A stretch of DNA of 64,000 bases from an uncultured Psychromonas sp. (GTDB lineage Bacteria > Pseudomonadota > Gammaproteobacteria > Enterobacterales > Psychromonadaceae), in assembly GCF_947489755.1 (NCBI RefSeq), contig NZ_CANLFB010000004.1:120818-184817 (forward strand). Direction: 5' to 3'. A program made the position numbers and the translations under genes. This document shows, one piece after another, positions 56,717 to 64,000 of this stretch. Position 1 is the first letter of the stretch. The number at the start of each line of letters is the position of its first letter. The notes under the pieces are model-generated. The model searched no databases. It was not told the DNA's origin and saw nothing but the letters and a program-made list of their open reading frames with translations.

Positions 56717-57534
56717 TGACACATCAGACACAGCGTTATGCACAACTATTCGAACGTTTAGCAGCTAAAAATGAAGGTGCTTTTGTTCCTTTCGTGACGA
56801 TAGGTGACCCAAACCGTGAACAATCTCTAAACATTATTAATACCTTGGTTGATGCAGGTGCAGATGCTTTAGAATTAGGTATTCCATTTTCTGATCCAGT
56901 AGCAGATGGTACAGTTATTCAAGATGCTTCAATTCGTGCCCTAGAAGCCGGTACAACACCACAAGTTTGTTTTGAAATAATTAAAGAAGTACGTGCTGCG
57001 TATCCTGAAGTACCGATTGGTTTATTATTATATGTAAACCTCGTATTTCGTAACGGTATTGAAAACTTTTACCAACGTTGTCAAGAAGCCGGTGTTGATT
57101 CTATTTTAATCGCAGATGTGCCTTTACACGAAAGTGCTCCATATCGCGCAGCCGCTGAAAAGTTTGGCTTACAGCAAATTTTTATTGCACCGCCTAACGG
57201 CGATAAAGCGACATTGCAACAAGTTGCAGAATACGGACAAGGTTATACCTATCTATTAAGCCGTGCTGGTGTAACTGGTGCAGATGCTAAAGCTGGTATG
57301 CCGGTTGAACATATGCTTGAAACATTAGGTGAGTATAATGCACCACCGTCATTGTTAGGCTTTGGTATTTCACAACCAGAACAAGTTGCCAATGCCATTA
57401 AATCTGGTGCTGCCGGAGCAATTTCAGGATCAGCTGTGGTTAAAGTAATTGAACGTAACCTTGGTAACCCTGAGAAAATGAAAACAGAAATGGCTGAATT
57501 TATCAGTGCAATGAAAGCAGCAACAATTAAATAA
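56716..57534 (+). CDS. trpA: Tryptophan synthase alpha chain
   Basis: 272 residues. [29 protein letters not shown] (catalytic Glu and Asp) and the phosphate loop [10 protein letters not shown]. It splits indole-glycerol-P and channels indole to TrpB. Last trp gene; yciB follows after 27 nt, as in E. coli where yciB is near trp. Confidence 0.97.
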   Translation: MTHQTQRYAQLFERLAAKNEGAFVPFVTIGDPNREQSLNIINTLVDAGADALELGIPFSDPVADGTVIQDASIRALEAGTTPQVCFEIIKEVRAAYPEVPIGLLLYVNLVFRNGIENFYQRCQEAGVDSILIADVPLHESAPYRAAAEKFGLQQIFIAPPNGDKATLQQVAEYGQGYTYLLSRAGVTGADAKAGMPVEHMLETLGEYNAPPSLLGFGISQPEQVANAIKSGAAGAISGSAVVKVIERNLGNPEKMKTEMAEFISAMKAATIK

Positions 57535-57561
57535 TCTATTCACTTTAAAGAAGAGAGTTTC

Positions 57562-58131
57562 ATGAAACAATTGCTTGAATTTATACCATTAATTATCTTT
57601 TTTGCCGTTTATAAAATGGTCGACATTTATGCGGCAACGGGGTCATTAATTGTAACCACAGGTTTATTACTTGCTTATAACTACTATAAGCATCGTAAAG
57701 TTGAAAAAATGCAAGTGATTACTTTTATCATGGTCTTTGTATTCGGCACATTAACATTGATATTGCACGATGATGTCTTTATTAAATGGAAAGTCACCTT
57801 CATCTATGCGCTGTTTGCGATTGTACTTTTAGCAAGCCAGTTCATCTTTAAAAAGTCGATTATTAAACAGATGCTAGGTAAAGAAATCACCTTGCCAGAT
57901 AAAGTATGGAGCAATCTAAATATTGCTTGGGCCCTCTTCTTTATTGCACTTAGCTTACTTAACATTTATGTTGCATTTAGTTTGCCTCAAGAAGTTTGGG
58001 TAAACTTTAAAGTCTTTGGATTAATGGGCGCAACGTTAGTGTTCACGTTATTGAGTGGTATTTACATCTATAAATATCTACCAAAAGATAAAGAAAAAAC
58101 GGAAGTTGAAAGTAAAAAAGAGTCTGAGTAA
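57562..58131 (+). CDS. yciB: Inner-membrane septation protein YciB
   Basis: 189 residues, typical. Five hydrophobic helices; [21 protein letters not shown] and [22 protein letters not shown] are YciB/IspZ blocks. It affects cell envelope and septation. The C-terminal tail is charged ([15 protein letters not shown]). Ribosome site AAGAAGAGAG precedes the ATG. Confidence 0.93.
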   Translation: MKQLLEFIPLIIFFAVYKMVDIYAATGSLIVTTGLLLAYNYYKHRKVEKMQVITFIMVFVFGTLTLILHDDVFIKWKVTFIYALFAIVLLASQFIFKKSIIKQMLGKEITLPDKVWSNLNIAWALFFIALSLLNIYVAFSLPQEVWVNFKVFGLMGATLVFTLLSGIYIYKYLPKDKEKTEVESKKESE

Positions 58132-58167
58132 TCATTCATTAAATATCTTATTTAATGTTTAAAATAT

Positions 58168-58199
58168 AAATCCGATGTCGTTAACACATCGGATTTTTT
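58168..58199. terminator. Terminator after yciB
   Basis: AAATCCGATGT and ACATCGGATTT pair perfectly around CGTTAAC, followed by a T-run, between yciB and the convergent ygfF remnant; it can serve both. Confidence 0.9.
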
Positions 58200-58247
58200 A
58201 TTTAAAAACCCCGATGTTAACTCTATTTCCTCTTAAATATTAATTGA

Positions 58248-59197
58248 CTACTTACCACCGGCTAAATCAATAAAAGTTCCAGTAATATAAGACGCGTCAT
58301 TTGATAACAGAAATGCAATCGATGCAGCAACCTCTTCAGGCCGACCACCTCGTTGAAGTGGTATTAAATGTTTAACACGTTCGATACGATCGACTTCTCC
58401 ACCATCAGCGTGCATTGTCGTATCAATAAATCCTGGACGTACACCATTAACGCGAATATTATCTTTTGCCACTTCAAGCGACAACCCTGTTGTTAAGGTG
58501 TCGATTGCCCCTTTAGATGCAGCATAATCCACATATTCAAAAGGAGAACCTAACCTTGATGCTGCGGAAGAAACATTAACAATTACCCCACCATTTTTCA
58601 TTCGTTTAATCGCTTCTCTGCAACATAAAAAATAACTGGTTACATTTGTCATTAGCACTTTGTTAATTCGTTCAGCTGACATATCAGAAACACGCATCTG
58701 TGGTAAAAGAATACCTGCATTATTAACTAACCTCAATTCTGGTTAACGAAAGCGAAAGGTTATTTGAAATCATATAGTTATAATAATTTATTATACAATA
58801 CTGCTAGTTGTGCGTAGTTCAAGGCAAATTGTTGAAGCAATAACTGGTTATTGGGAAATAATTTAACGACGAAATTCGCTCAAATAGTGGTGTTGTATCG
58901 CTTTTCTTATCCGGAACTGAGGTTAACTAAGTGAGTTATTGGTCCCAAAGCACTATCAATCGTATTAAAAAGGCGAATAACATCATTCTCATTTGAAACA
59001 TCTGCTTGCACTGCAATGGCTTTCCCCCCTTCTCTTTCTATTTGAGTAACTACATTGGTTGCTTCAATTTTGTTTGACATAAAATTAACACAAACAGCAT
59101 AACCTAACTTAGCAAGGTGCTTTGCAGTAGCCGCACCAATACCTCGAGAGCTACCGGTGATTAAAACAATAGAATTATTGAGCACTTGAAAAGCCAT
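58248..59197 (-). pseudogene. SDR gene (ygfF-like) split by a MITE
   Basis: The 5' part (59197-58925) encodes TGSSRGIGAATAKHLAKLGY to GPITHLVN; the 3' part (58728-58248) picks up with NAGILLPQMRVSD and goes on to YAASKGAIDTLTTGLSLEV and the FIDLAGGK end. Removing the 196-bp element and one 4-bp flanking copy restores HLVNNAG in frame and a product of about 249 residues, close to E. coli YgfF. As it stands the protein stops after HLVNLSSG, inside the element, so the SDR is inactive. Substrate unknown. Confidence 0.9.
58729..58924 (+). mobile_element. MITE-like element, copy 2 (196 bp), inside ygfF
   Basis: Same length and orientation as 26916-27111, with 8 mismatches. AACT on both sides (58725-58728 and 58925-58928) marks the target duplication; TTAACTAA on both sides would also fit an 8-bp duplication. 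The host gene's frame is restored by precise removal, which shows a real insertion. Confidence 0.92.
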
Positions 59198-59801
59198 TTA
59201 ACGTTCTCCTTAAATTATTGTTATTTTTAGATCACTTTAGTTGTGGGTAAATGAAGCTTAACGCTATCAATTATAAAAATTTACTTAAAAATCTACACCC
59301 TTCAGCCAATAGATACTATGTTAAGGTAATGTATCCGGTCAGCTTAACAGTCACTATAAAGTTGAGTGAAATAATAATTTGCTCGTTTTTAAAGTCAGAC
59401 GTGATCACAAAGTTTCCTCTTACATCCGTTATATTGGGCACTAAATAATCGCATATAAAATGAGCACTCCGATACTTTATTTTCTCAACCTTATCCACTA
59501 AACATAAAACTTAATGCTTATGGCAAACTACAACTAAGAAAGAACACTTTAAGTATTAAAAGAACACAAATTACACAAACGTATTACATATGTTTATTTA
59601 ATGTTACTGAACACTTTAAACTTCCCTTTAAATTGGTTAAATATTGTCTAAGATTCTAGTTCTACTGCCTTTTATAGATTAAAATACTGATTTTTCTTTT
59701 ATTACAGTTTTTTATGCTGAAACAATTGTAAATACAATCATTAATAATTCTGAATATCATCTATGATGTGTTTTCGAATTGATGATTATTTTGGGATGAA
59801 A
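59198..59801. other. Intergenic ygfF-dadA, 604 bp
   Basis: Small plus and minus frames here (59251-59448 and 59316-59498) overlap each other and have no ribosome site. The right end has a dyad upstream of dadA (separate entry). A TTATCCACT (DnaA-box-like) occurs near 59493. Nothing else supported. Confidence 0.55.
59725..59738. promoter_or_regulatory. Dyad upstream of dadA
   Basis: ATTGTA-AA-TACAAT is a perfect 6-bp inverted repeat with a 2-bp centre, 64 bp before the dadA ATG. It could be a regulator site for D/L-alanine catabolism; which regulator cannot be told. Confidence 0.35.
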
Positions 59802-61061
59802 ATGAAAGTTTTAATATTAGGTTCTGGTGTAATAGGCGTAACGAGTGCTTGGTATTTAGCTAAGTCTGGACATGATGTCACGGTAGTTGACAGACAATCG
59901 AGCGTAGCTAATGAGACGAGCTTTGCTAATGCAGGACAAATATCACCAGGGTACTCTGCTCCTTGGGCTGCGCCAGGTATTCCCGTTAAAGCAATGAAAT
60001 GGTTGATGCAAGAACTTGCTCCTTTAAAGATTAGCATTAAGGATCTAGACACAGAAACACTAGTTTGGATGACCAAAATGGTCGCAAATTGCAATACCAA
60101 AGACTACCACATCAATAAAGCTAGAATGATGAGAGTTGCAGAATATAGCCGTGACTGTTTAAAAGAGCTGAGAAAAGAAATCAATATTGAATATAATCAT
60201 AGAACACAAGGTACGTTACAAGTATTCCGTACTGAAACCCAAGTAAAAAGCTCTAAAAAAGATATTGAAGTATTAAAAGAATGTGGTGTTGAACATAAAA
60301 TTCTAACTGCAGAAGATTGTTTAGGGTATGAGCCAGCGCTTCATCATACGATTAATAAAATCGTGGGCGGTATTCACTTACCTAATGATGAAACCGGTGA
60401 TTGTCACATGTTCGTTACTGAATTAGCTAAAGCATGTGAAGGCATCGGTGTTAAATTTGTAATGGATACCAACATTGAAAAAATAAACAAACAAGGTAAT
60501 GAAATAGTGAGCGTTTCTACTGATAAAGGTGAAATGACCGCTGACACTTACTTAATGGCTCTAGGCTCTTTCTCTACACACATGCTTGCTAATATCGGTA
60601 TAAGAGTCCCTGTTTACCCTATTAAAGGTTACTCGCTGACTATCCCAATTCAAGACTACGCTTCAGCACCAGAATCTACGATTATGGACGAAACGTACAA
60701 AGTGGCAATCACACGTTTAGGCGATCGAATTCGAGTCGGTGGCACCGCAGAAATTAGTTCATATAACCTAGAACTATTAGAAAAACGTCGTAAAAATATA
60801 GAGTTCTCAATTGCTGATTTATTCCCACATGCAACTGATTTAACAAAAGCTGAATTCTGGACCGGTTTAAGAGCAATGACCCCTGATGGCACGCCTATTT
60901 TAGGTAAAACCAATATTGATAACTTATTCTTAAATACAGGTCACGGTACACTAGGCTGGACGATGTCTTTAGGATCGGCAAAATTTGTTAGTGACGTTAT
61001 CAACGACAAAGCAACCGATATCGATGACTCAGGTTTATCTGTAGCGCGCTACGGGCGCTAG
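59802..61061 (+). CDS. dadA: D-amino acid dehydrogenase small subunit
   Basis: 419 residues from ATG 59802, with GGGA upstream and the usual start MKVLILGSGVIGVTSAWYLA; an ORF start 13 codons earlier is less likely. FAD motif GSGVIGV, NAGQISPGYSAPWAAPG, KGYSLTIP and TGHGTLGWTMSLGSA are DadA blocks. It oxidises D-alanine to pyruvate at the membrane, feeding the respiratory chain. alr follows after 8 nt. Confidence 0.95.
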   Translation: MKVLILGSGVIGVTSAWYLAKSGHDVTVVDRQSSVANETSFANAGQISPGYSAPWAAPGIPVKAMKWLMQELAPLKISIKDLDTETLVWMTKMVANCNTKDYHINKARMMRVAEYSRDCLKELRKEINIEYNHRTQGTLQVFRTETQVKSSKKDIEVLKECGVEHKILTAEDCLGYEPALHHTINKIVGGIHLPNDETGDCHMFVTELAKACEGIGVKFVMDTNIEKINKQGNEIVSVSTDKGEMTADTYLMALGSFSTHMLANIGIRVPVYPIKGYSLTIPIQDYASAPESTIMDETYKVAITRLGDRIRVGGTAEISSYNLELLEKRRKNIEFSIADLFPHATDLTKAEFWTGLRAMTPDGTPILGKTNIDNLFLNTGHGTLGWTMSLGSAKFVSDVINDKATDIDDSGLSVARYGR

Positions 61062-61069
61062 GAGGAAAA

Positions 61070-62152
61070 ATGTCTAGACCAGCAACAGCGGTTATTAAAC
61101 TAAGTGCAATAAAACAAAATTATTTATATGCAAAATCTCTCGGTAAACCAGCTAATGCGATTGCGACGATTAAAGCGAATGCTTACGGTCATGGTGCAGT
61201 TGAAGTGGCTAATGAATTAAGTGATGTAGCAGATGCATTTGCCGTCGCTTGTATTGAAGAAGCGAAAGAATTACGTGATGCAGGCATTCAACAGCCAATT
61301 TTGTTATTGGAAGGTTTTTTTAGCGACGATGAATTAACGTACATTAGCGAATATAATCTATGGTGCGTCGTACATAGCCAATATCAGATAGACGCGATTC
61401 AAAAAGCGACGTTTGATAAGCCAATTAATGTTTGGTTAAAAATGGACTCTGGTATGCATCGTTTAGGTTTTTTACCAAACGAATATGCTAATGCTTGGCA
61501 GCAGCTCAATAAAATGCCGCAAGTAAATGAGCTTGCGCATATTACGCATTTTTCATCCGCTGATGACCTTAAATCACCATTAACAGCACAGCAATCAACA
61601 CTTTTTCTAGAAACTATTGGTGAATTACCTGGTGATGTGAGTATTGCTAACTCATCAGCCGTATTAACTAATTCAATGCCAGATAGAGTGCAATGGGTAC
61701 GCCCGGGCATTATGCTTTACGGTGCGTCACCAATTGATAGCAATGACATTGCAAAAAAATTAATACCTGCCATGACATTTAAAGCAAAAGTTATCTCTCA
61801 ACGTACCATTGATAAAGATGAAGGTGTTGGTTACAACGCACTTTGGAAAGCTGACAAAACCACGAAGATAGGTACAGTTTGTATTGGTTATGCTGATGGT
61901 TACCCAAGACACGCAGGGTCAGGCACACCTGTCTTCATTAATGGACAAAAAAGTCAATTATTAGGTCGTGTTTCAATGGATATGATCATGGTTGATTTAT
62001 CAATGTTTGAAGATCAAGACTGTGTTGGATATGACGTTGAATTCTGGGGTGATAATATCGCAGTGAATGACATTGCAAAATGTGCAGATACGATTGGTTA
62101 CACGTTACTTTGTGGTTTATCTCGTCGTGTATATAAGCAATATATTAAGTAA
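61070..62152 (+). CDS. alr: Alanine racemase, catabolic (dadX-like)
   Basis: 360 residues. The PLP lysine is in ATIKANAYGHGAVEVA (about 34), MDSGMHRLGF, the phosphate-binding SIANSSAVL and the catalytic Tyr in GVGYNALW (about 253). The position right after dadA suggests the catabolic form (DadX) making D-Ala for DadA, though only one racemase gene is visible. Ribosome site GGAGG 5 nt before the ATG. Confidence 0.94.
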   Translation: MSRPATAVIKLSAIKQNYLYAKSLGKPANAIATIKANAYGHGAVEVANELSDVADAFAVACIEEAKELRDAGIQQPILLLEGFFSDDELTYISEYNLWCVVHSQYQIDAIQKATFDKPINVWLKMDSGMHRLGFLPNEYANAWQQLNKMPQVNELAHITHFSSADDLKSPLTAQQSTLFLETIGELPGDVSIANSSAVLTNSMPDRVQWVRPGIMLYGASPIDSNDIAKKLIPAMTFKAKVISQRTIDKDEGVGYNALWKADKTTKIGTVCIGYADGYPRHAGSGTPVFINGQKSQLLGRVSMDMIMVDLSMFEDQDCVGYDVEFWGDNIAVNDIAKCADTIGYTLLCGLSRRVYKQYIK

Positions 62153-62194
62153 CCTAATGTAAAATAACGGTCACACTTAGTACAAAGACAAACA

Positions 62195-62236
62195 AAAAAG
62201 GCCTATCAATTTATATTTATATTGATAGGCCTTTTT
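62195..62236. terminator. Bidirectional terminator, alr / HD-GYP gene
   Basis: A perfect 16-bp stem (AAAAAGGCCTATCAAT at 62195-62210, ATTGATAGGCCTTTTT at 62221-62236) with a 10-nt loop lies between convergent genes. Confidence 0.92.
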
Positions 62237-62247
62237 ATTGCTCTACT

Positions 62248-63708
62248 TTAGGCTTCAGCTTTATCTTGAAAATCAGCCGCAATAGCAACAAACTTATTTT
62301 CGATAGCAATAAATGCTTTCACTACTGCCGGGTCAAAATGCGATCCCTCACCTTTCATAATAATATCTTTCGCTTCTTGATGTGAAAAAGCAGGTTTATA
62401 AACTCGTTTAGAAATCAACGCATCATAGACATCAGCTAAAGCCATTAAACGTCCAGACAAAGGAATGCTTTCGCCAGAGAGTTGATTTGGATAGCCAGAG
62501 CCATTCCATTTCTCATGGTGTGATAAAGCAATTTCTTTTGCAATTTCTAAGAAAGAGCTACTACCTAACTGTTTTTCTGCTGTCGATAAAGCATCAGCAC
62601 CAATTTGCGCATGGCCTTTCATTATTTCAAACTCGTCATCGGTTAACTTGCCAGGTTTAAGTAATATATTATCGGGTATGCCTACTTTACCAACATCATG
62701 CAACGGCGCAGACTTATATAACAGTTCGATATAGCTAGGGGTTAATAACGCAGCATACGCAGAGGATTCACTCAAGTTTTCAGCCAAGGCTTTAACATAT
62801 TCTTGTGTGCGTAAAATATGCGCACCGGTTTCATTATCACGAGATTCAGCTAACGCAGATAGACTAACAATCGCCACATCCCTTGTCGTTTTAACTTCAT
62901 GTTGAGCAAACTCAAGGCTATCTAACATTTTGTTGGTTAGCGATGCTGTTGAACCGAATTCATCGTAACTAAAAATAGGCAAACGAGCACCAATACTACC
63001 TTCACTAACTCTTTTTAAAGCACATTCTTGGCTCAATAAAATACGCTTGATAACCTTACTCCATAAGAACATAACGGCCATCGCATACCCCGTCACCAAA
63101 GCCGCGATATAAATAAGTTCTTTGATAACGCTGATTTGACCACTGCCATCCATGACCAGTTCAGGGTTATGCTTTAACCAAAAAATATCTTTTACTGCGA
63201 CCATAGACAATGCAGCAGTAAGAATCACCAATAAAAGAACCACTAACCAAATCATTTGATTAATTAAAGAGTGGCGTTGACCTGAAAACTCAAACTCAAA
63301 TTGATCCGTTTTTTCCATTTCATCCATTTGTGCGAGTTTAGCTGAAAGCTGTAAAAGGCAGCCTGTGAAGAATCCAAATAACGCCATCCCGAAAACAATT
63401 TTCACATTACTATCTAACCCAAAGTCATAAACAACATTGTAATAAACGGCTAATGGAAGGCTGACAATGAAGAAGCAAAGTGTATCCAGCTTGATTTGTT
63501 TTATCTGTTTATTCAATGTGTGGTGAGGTAACAGAAAATGGCGGACTAACAATAAAATAGAAAAGGTAATGGATACATGAACAAAAACTTCACTGACGGT
63601 CAAGGTCGCTAAAAAGGGACAAACCCTTCCACCATAAATACCAAATAAAATAGCAGCGAGAATGTAAAGCTTAAAAGTACGAGAAGCATTGTAATTTGAG
63701 CTGTTCAT
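62248..63708 (-). CDS. Membrane-bound HD-GYP c-di-GMP phosphodiesterase
   Basis: 486 residues. About six membrane helices (near 12-30, 42-60, 76-95, 102-120, 152-172, 197-216), then a HAMP-like linker (about 217-268) and an HD-GYP domain: HDVGKVGIPD (337-346) and HHEKWNGSGYP (397-407). The GYP signature is intact, so it should hydrolyse c-di-GMP. The sensor region has no named fold. No GGDEF domain. A terminator 12 bp after the stop is shared with alr. Confidence 0.9.
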   Translation of the reverse strand: MNSSNYNASRTFKLYILAAILFGIYGGRVCPFLATLTVSEVFVHVSITFSILLLVRHFLLPHHTLNKQIKQIKLDTLCFFIVSLPLAVYYNVVYDFGLDSNVKIVFGMALFGFFTGCLLQLSAKLAQMDEMEKTDQFEFEFSGQRHSLINQMIWLVVLLLVILTAALSMVAVKDIFWLKHNPELVMDGSGQISVIKELIYIAALVTGYAMAVMFLWSKVIKRILLSQECALKRVSEGSIGARLPIFSYDEFGSTASLTNKMLDSLEFAQHEVKTTRDVAIVSLSALAESRDNETGAHILRTQEYVKALAENLSESSAYAALLTPSYIELLYKSAPLHDVGKVGIPDNILLKPGKLTDDEFEIMKGHAQIGADALSTAEKQLGSSSFLEIAKEIALSHHEKWNGSGYPNQLSGESIPLSGRLMALADVYDALISKRVYKPAFSHQEAKDIIMKGEGSHFDPAVVKAFIAIENKFVAIAADFQDKAEA

Positions 63709-63924
63709 TGTGCACCTTGTTAATACTTAGATTCAAACGTTTCACTTTTATAGAACAACTAAACATAGCTATTATAATGACTTACCAGCCATTAAAAGTG
63801 TCGAAGAGTAGATTGGAATTTATGTTTAATAGTAATAAGAAACAAAAACAACAAATAACTAATTAACACTATAGCCAATAATAGGTATAAAAACTAAGCA
63901 AATGCTTCTCATTTATTAGTAAAT
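63709..63924. other. Intergenic left of the last element
   Basis: 216 bp of AT-rich sequence with no gene or hairpin I can support; it must hold the promoter of the HD-GYP gene. Confidence 0.5.
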
Positions 63925-64000
63925 AACCTCAATTCTGCTTAAGGAATTGAACTAAATGCCCACCTAGCGATCAGATCTTTCGACCAAGAACGATTTGAAA
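63925..64000 (+). mobile_element. Left end of a related mobile element, cut by window
   Basis: AACCTCAATTCTGCTTAA matches the left terminal repeat of the two MITEs with one change (C for G at position 14), but the following bases (GGAATTGAACTAAATGCCC) are not MITE sequence. It may be the end of a larger element, possibly the transposase-encoding partner. The other end lies beyond the window. Confidence 0.5.

Noticed and set aside
59251..59498. Short frames upstream of dadA on both strands
   Set aside because: They overlap each other, lack ribosome sites and have biased composition.

Overview
The window looks like the chromosome of an AT-rich marine gammaproteobacterium, most likely Psychromonas or a close relative. 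This is inferred from the gene set (DUF2987, DUF2069 and DUF2066 proteins, min-ycgL-mltB-ycgN order, dadA-alr) and base composition, not from a database search. Nearly all of it is housekeeping sequence in conserved gammaproteobacterial order.

Layout. 1-3032 is the right part of a plus-strand three-gene cassette: a DUF262 protein cut by the window edge, a DUF3696-type AAA ATPase and an unknown protein. It looks like an anti-phage defence module. 3275-10324 holds an ABC exporter, an FAD oxidoreductase, gph, two envelope proteins and the sirtuin cobB. 10633-14322 is pheS-pheT-ihfA. 15255-26075 is the long minus-strand lipid and replication cluster yceD-rpmF-plsX-fabHDG-acpP-fabF-pabC-mltG-tmk-holB-ycfH, with yceF divergent. 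28603-30627 is uvrB. 34162-40147 has yajG, ppiA, minCDE and the ycgL/mltB-like/ycgN/arsC/DUF2069 group; hda and a DUF2066 gene follow on the minus strand. purMN, lrgAB, murQ, galU, rluB, yciO and rnm lead to a complete trp operon (50457-57534) with a readable attenuator: leader peptide with tandem Trp codons, mutually exclusive hairpins and a U-run terminator. yciB, dadA-alr and an HD-GYP phosphodiesterase close the window.

The unusual material lies between the housekeeping genes. (1) A 196-bp MITE-like element occurs twice (26916-27111 and 58729-58924). One copy splits a ygfF-type dehydrogenase gene cleanly; the other puts its terminal repeat, which contains a Shine-Dalgarno-like GAGG, just before a small gene. 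A third copy of the same kind of end starts at 63925 and runs out of the window, and may belong to the larger partner element. (2) Between uvrB and yajG, a perfect 77-bp direct repeat (31194-31270 and 33831-33907) brackets 2.6 kb of decayed sequence that begins with a frameshifted tyrosine-recombinase pseudogene. This looks like a dead integrative element with its attachment sites intact. (3) A block of about 400 bp between murQ and galU is built of degenerate repeats with CTTCGTG/CACGAAG arms.

Most terminators are clear hairpins with T-runs, several shared by convergent genes. No tRNA, rRNA or CRISPR array was seen. Family assignments come from reading the translations; no similarity search was run.
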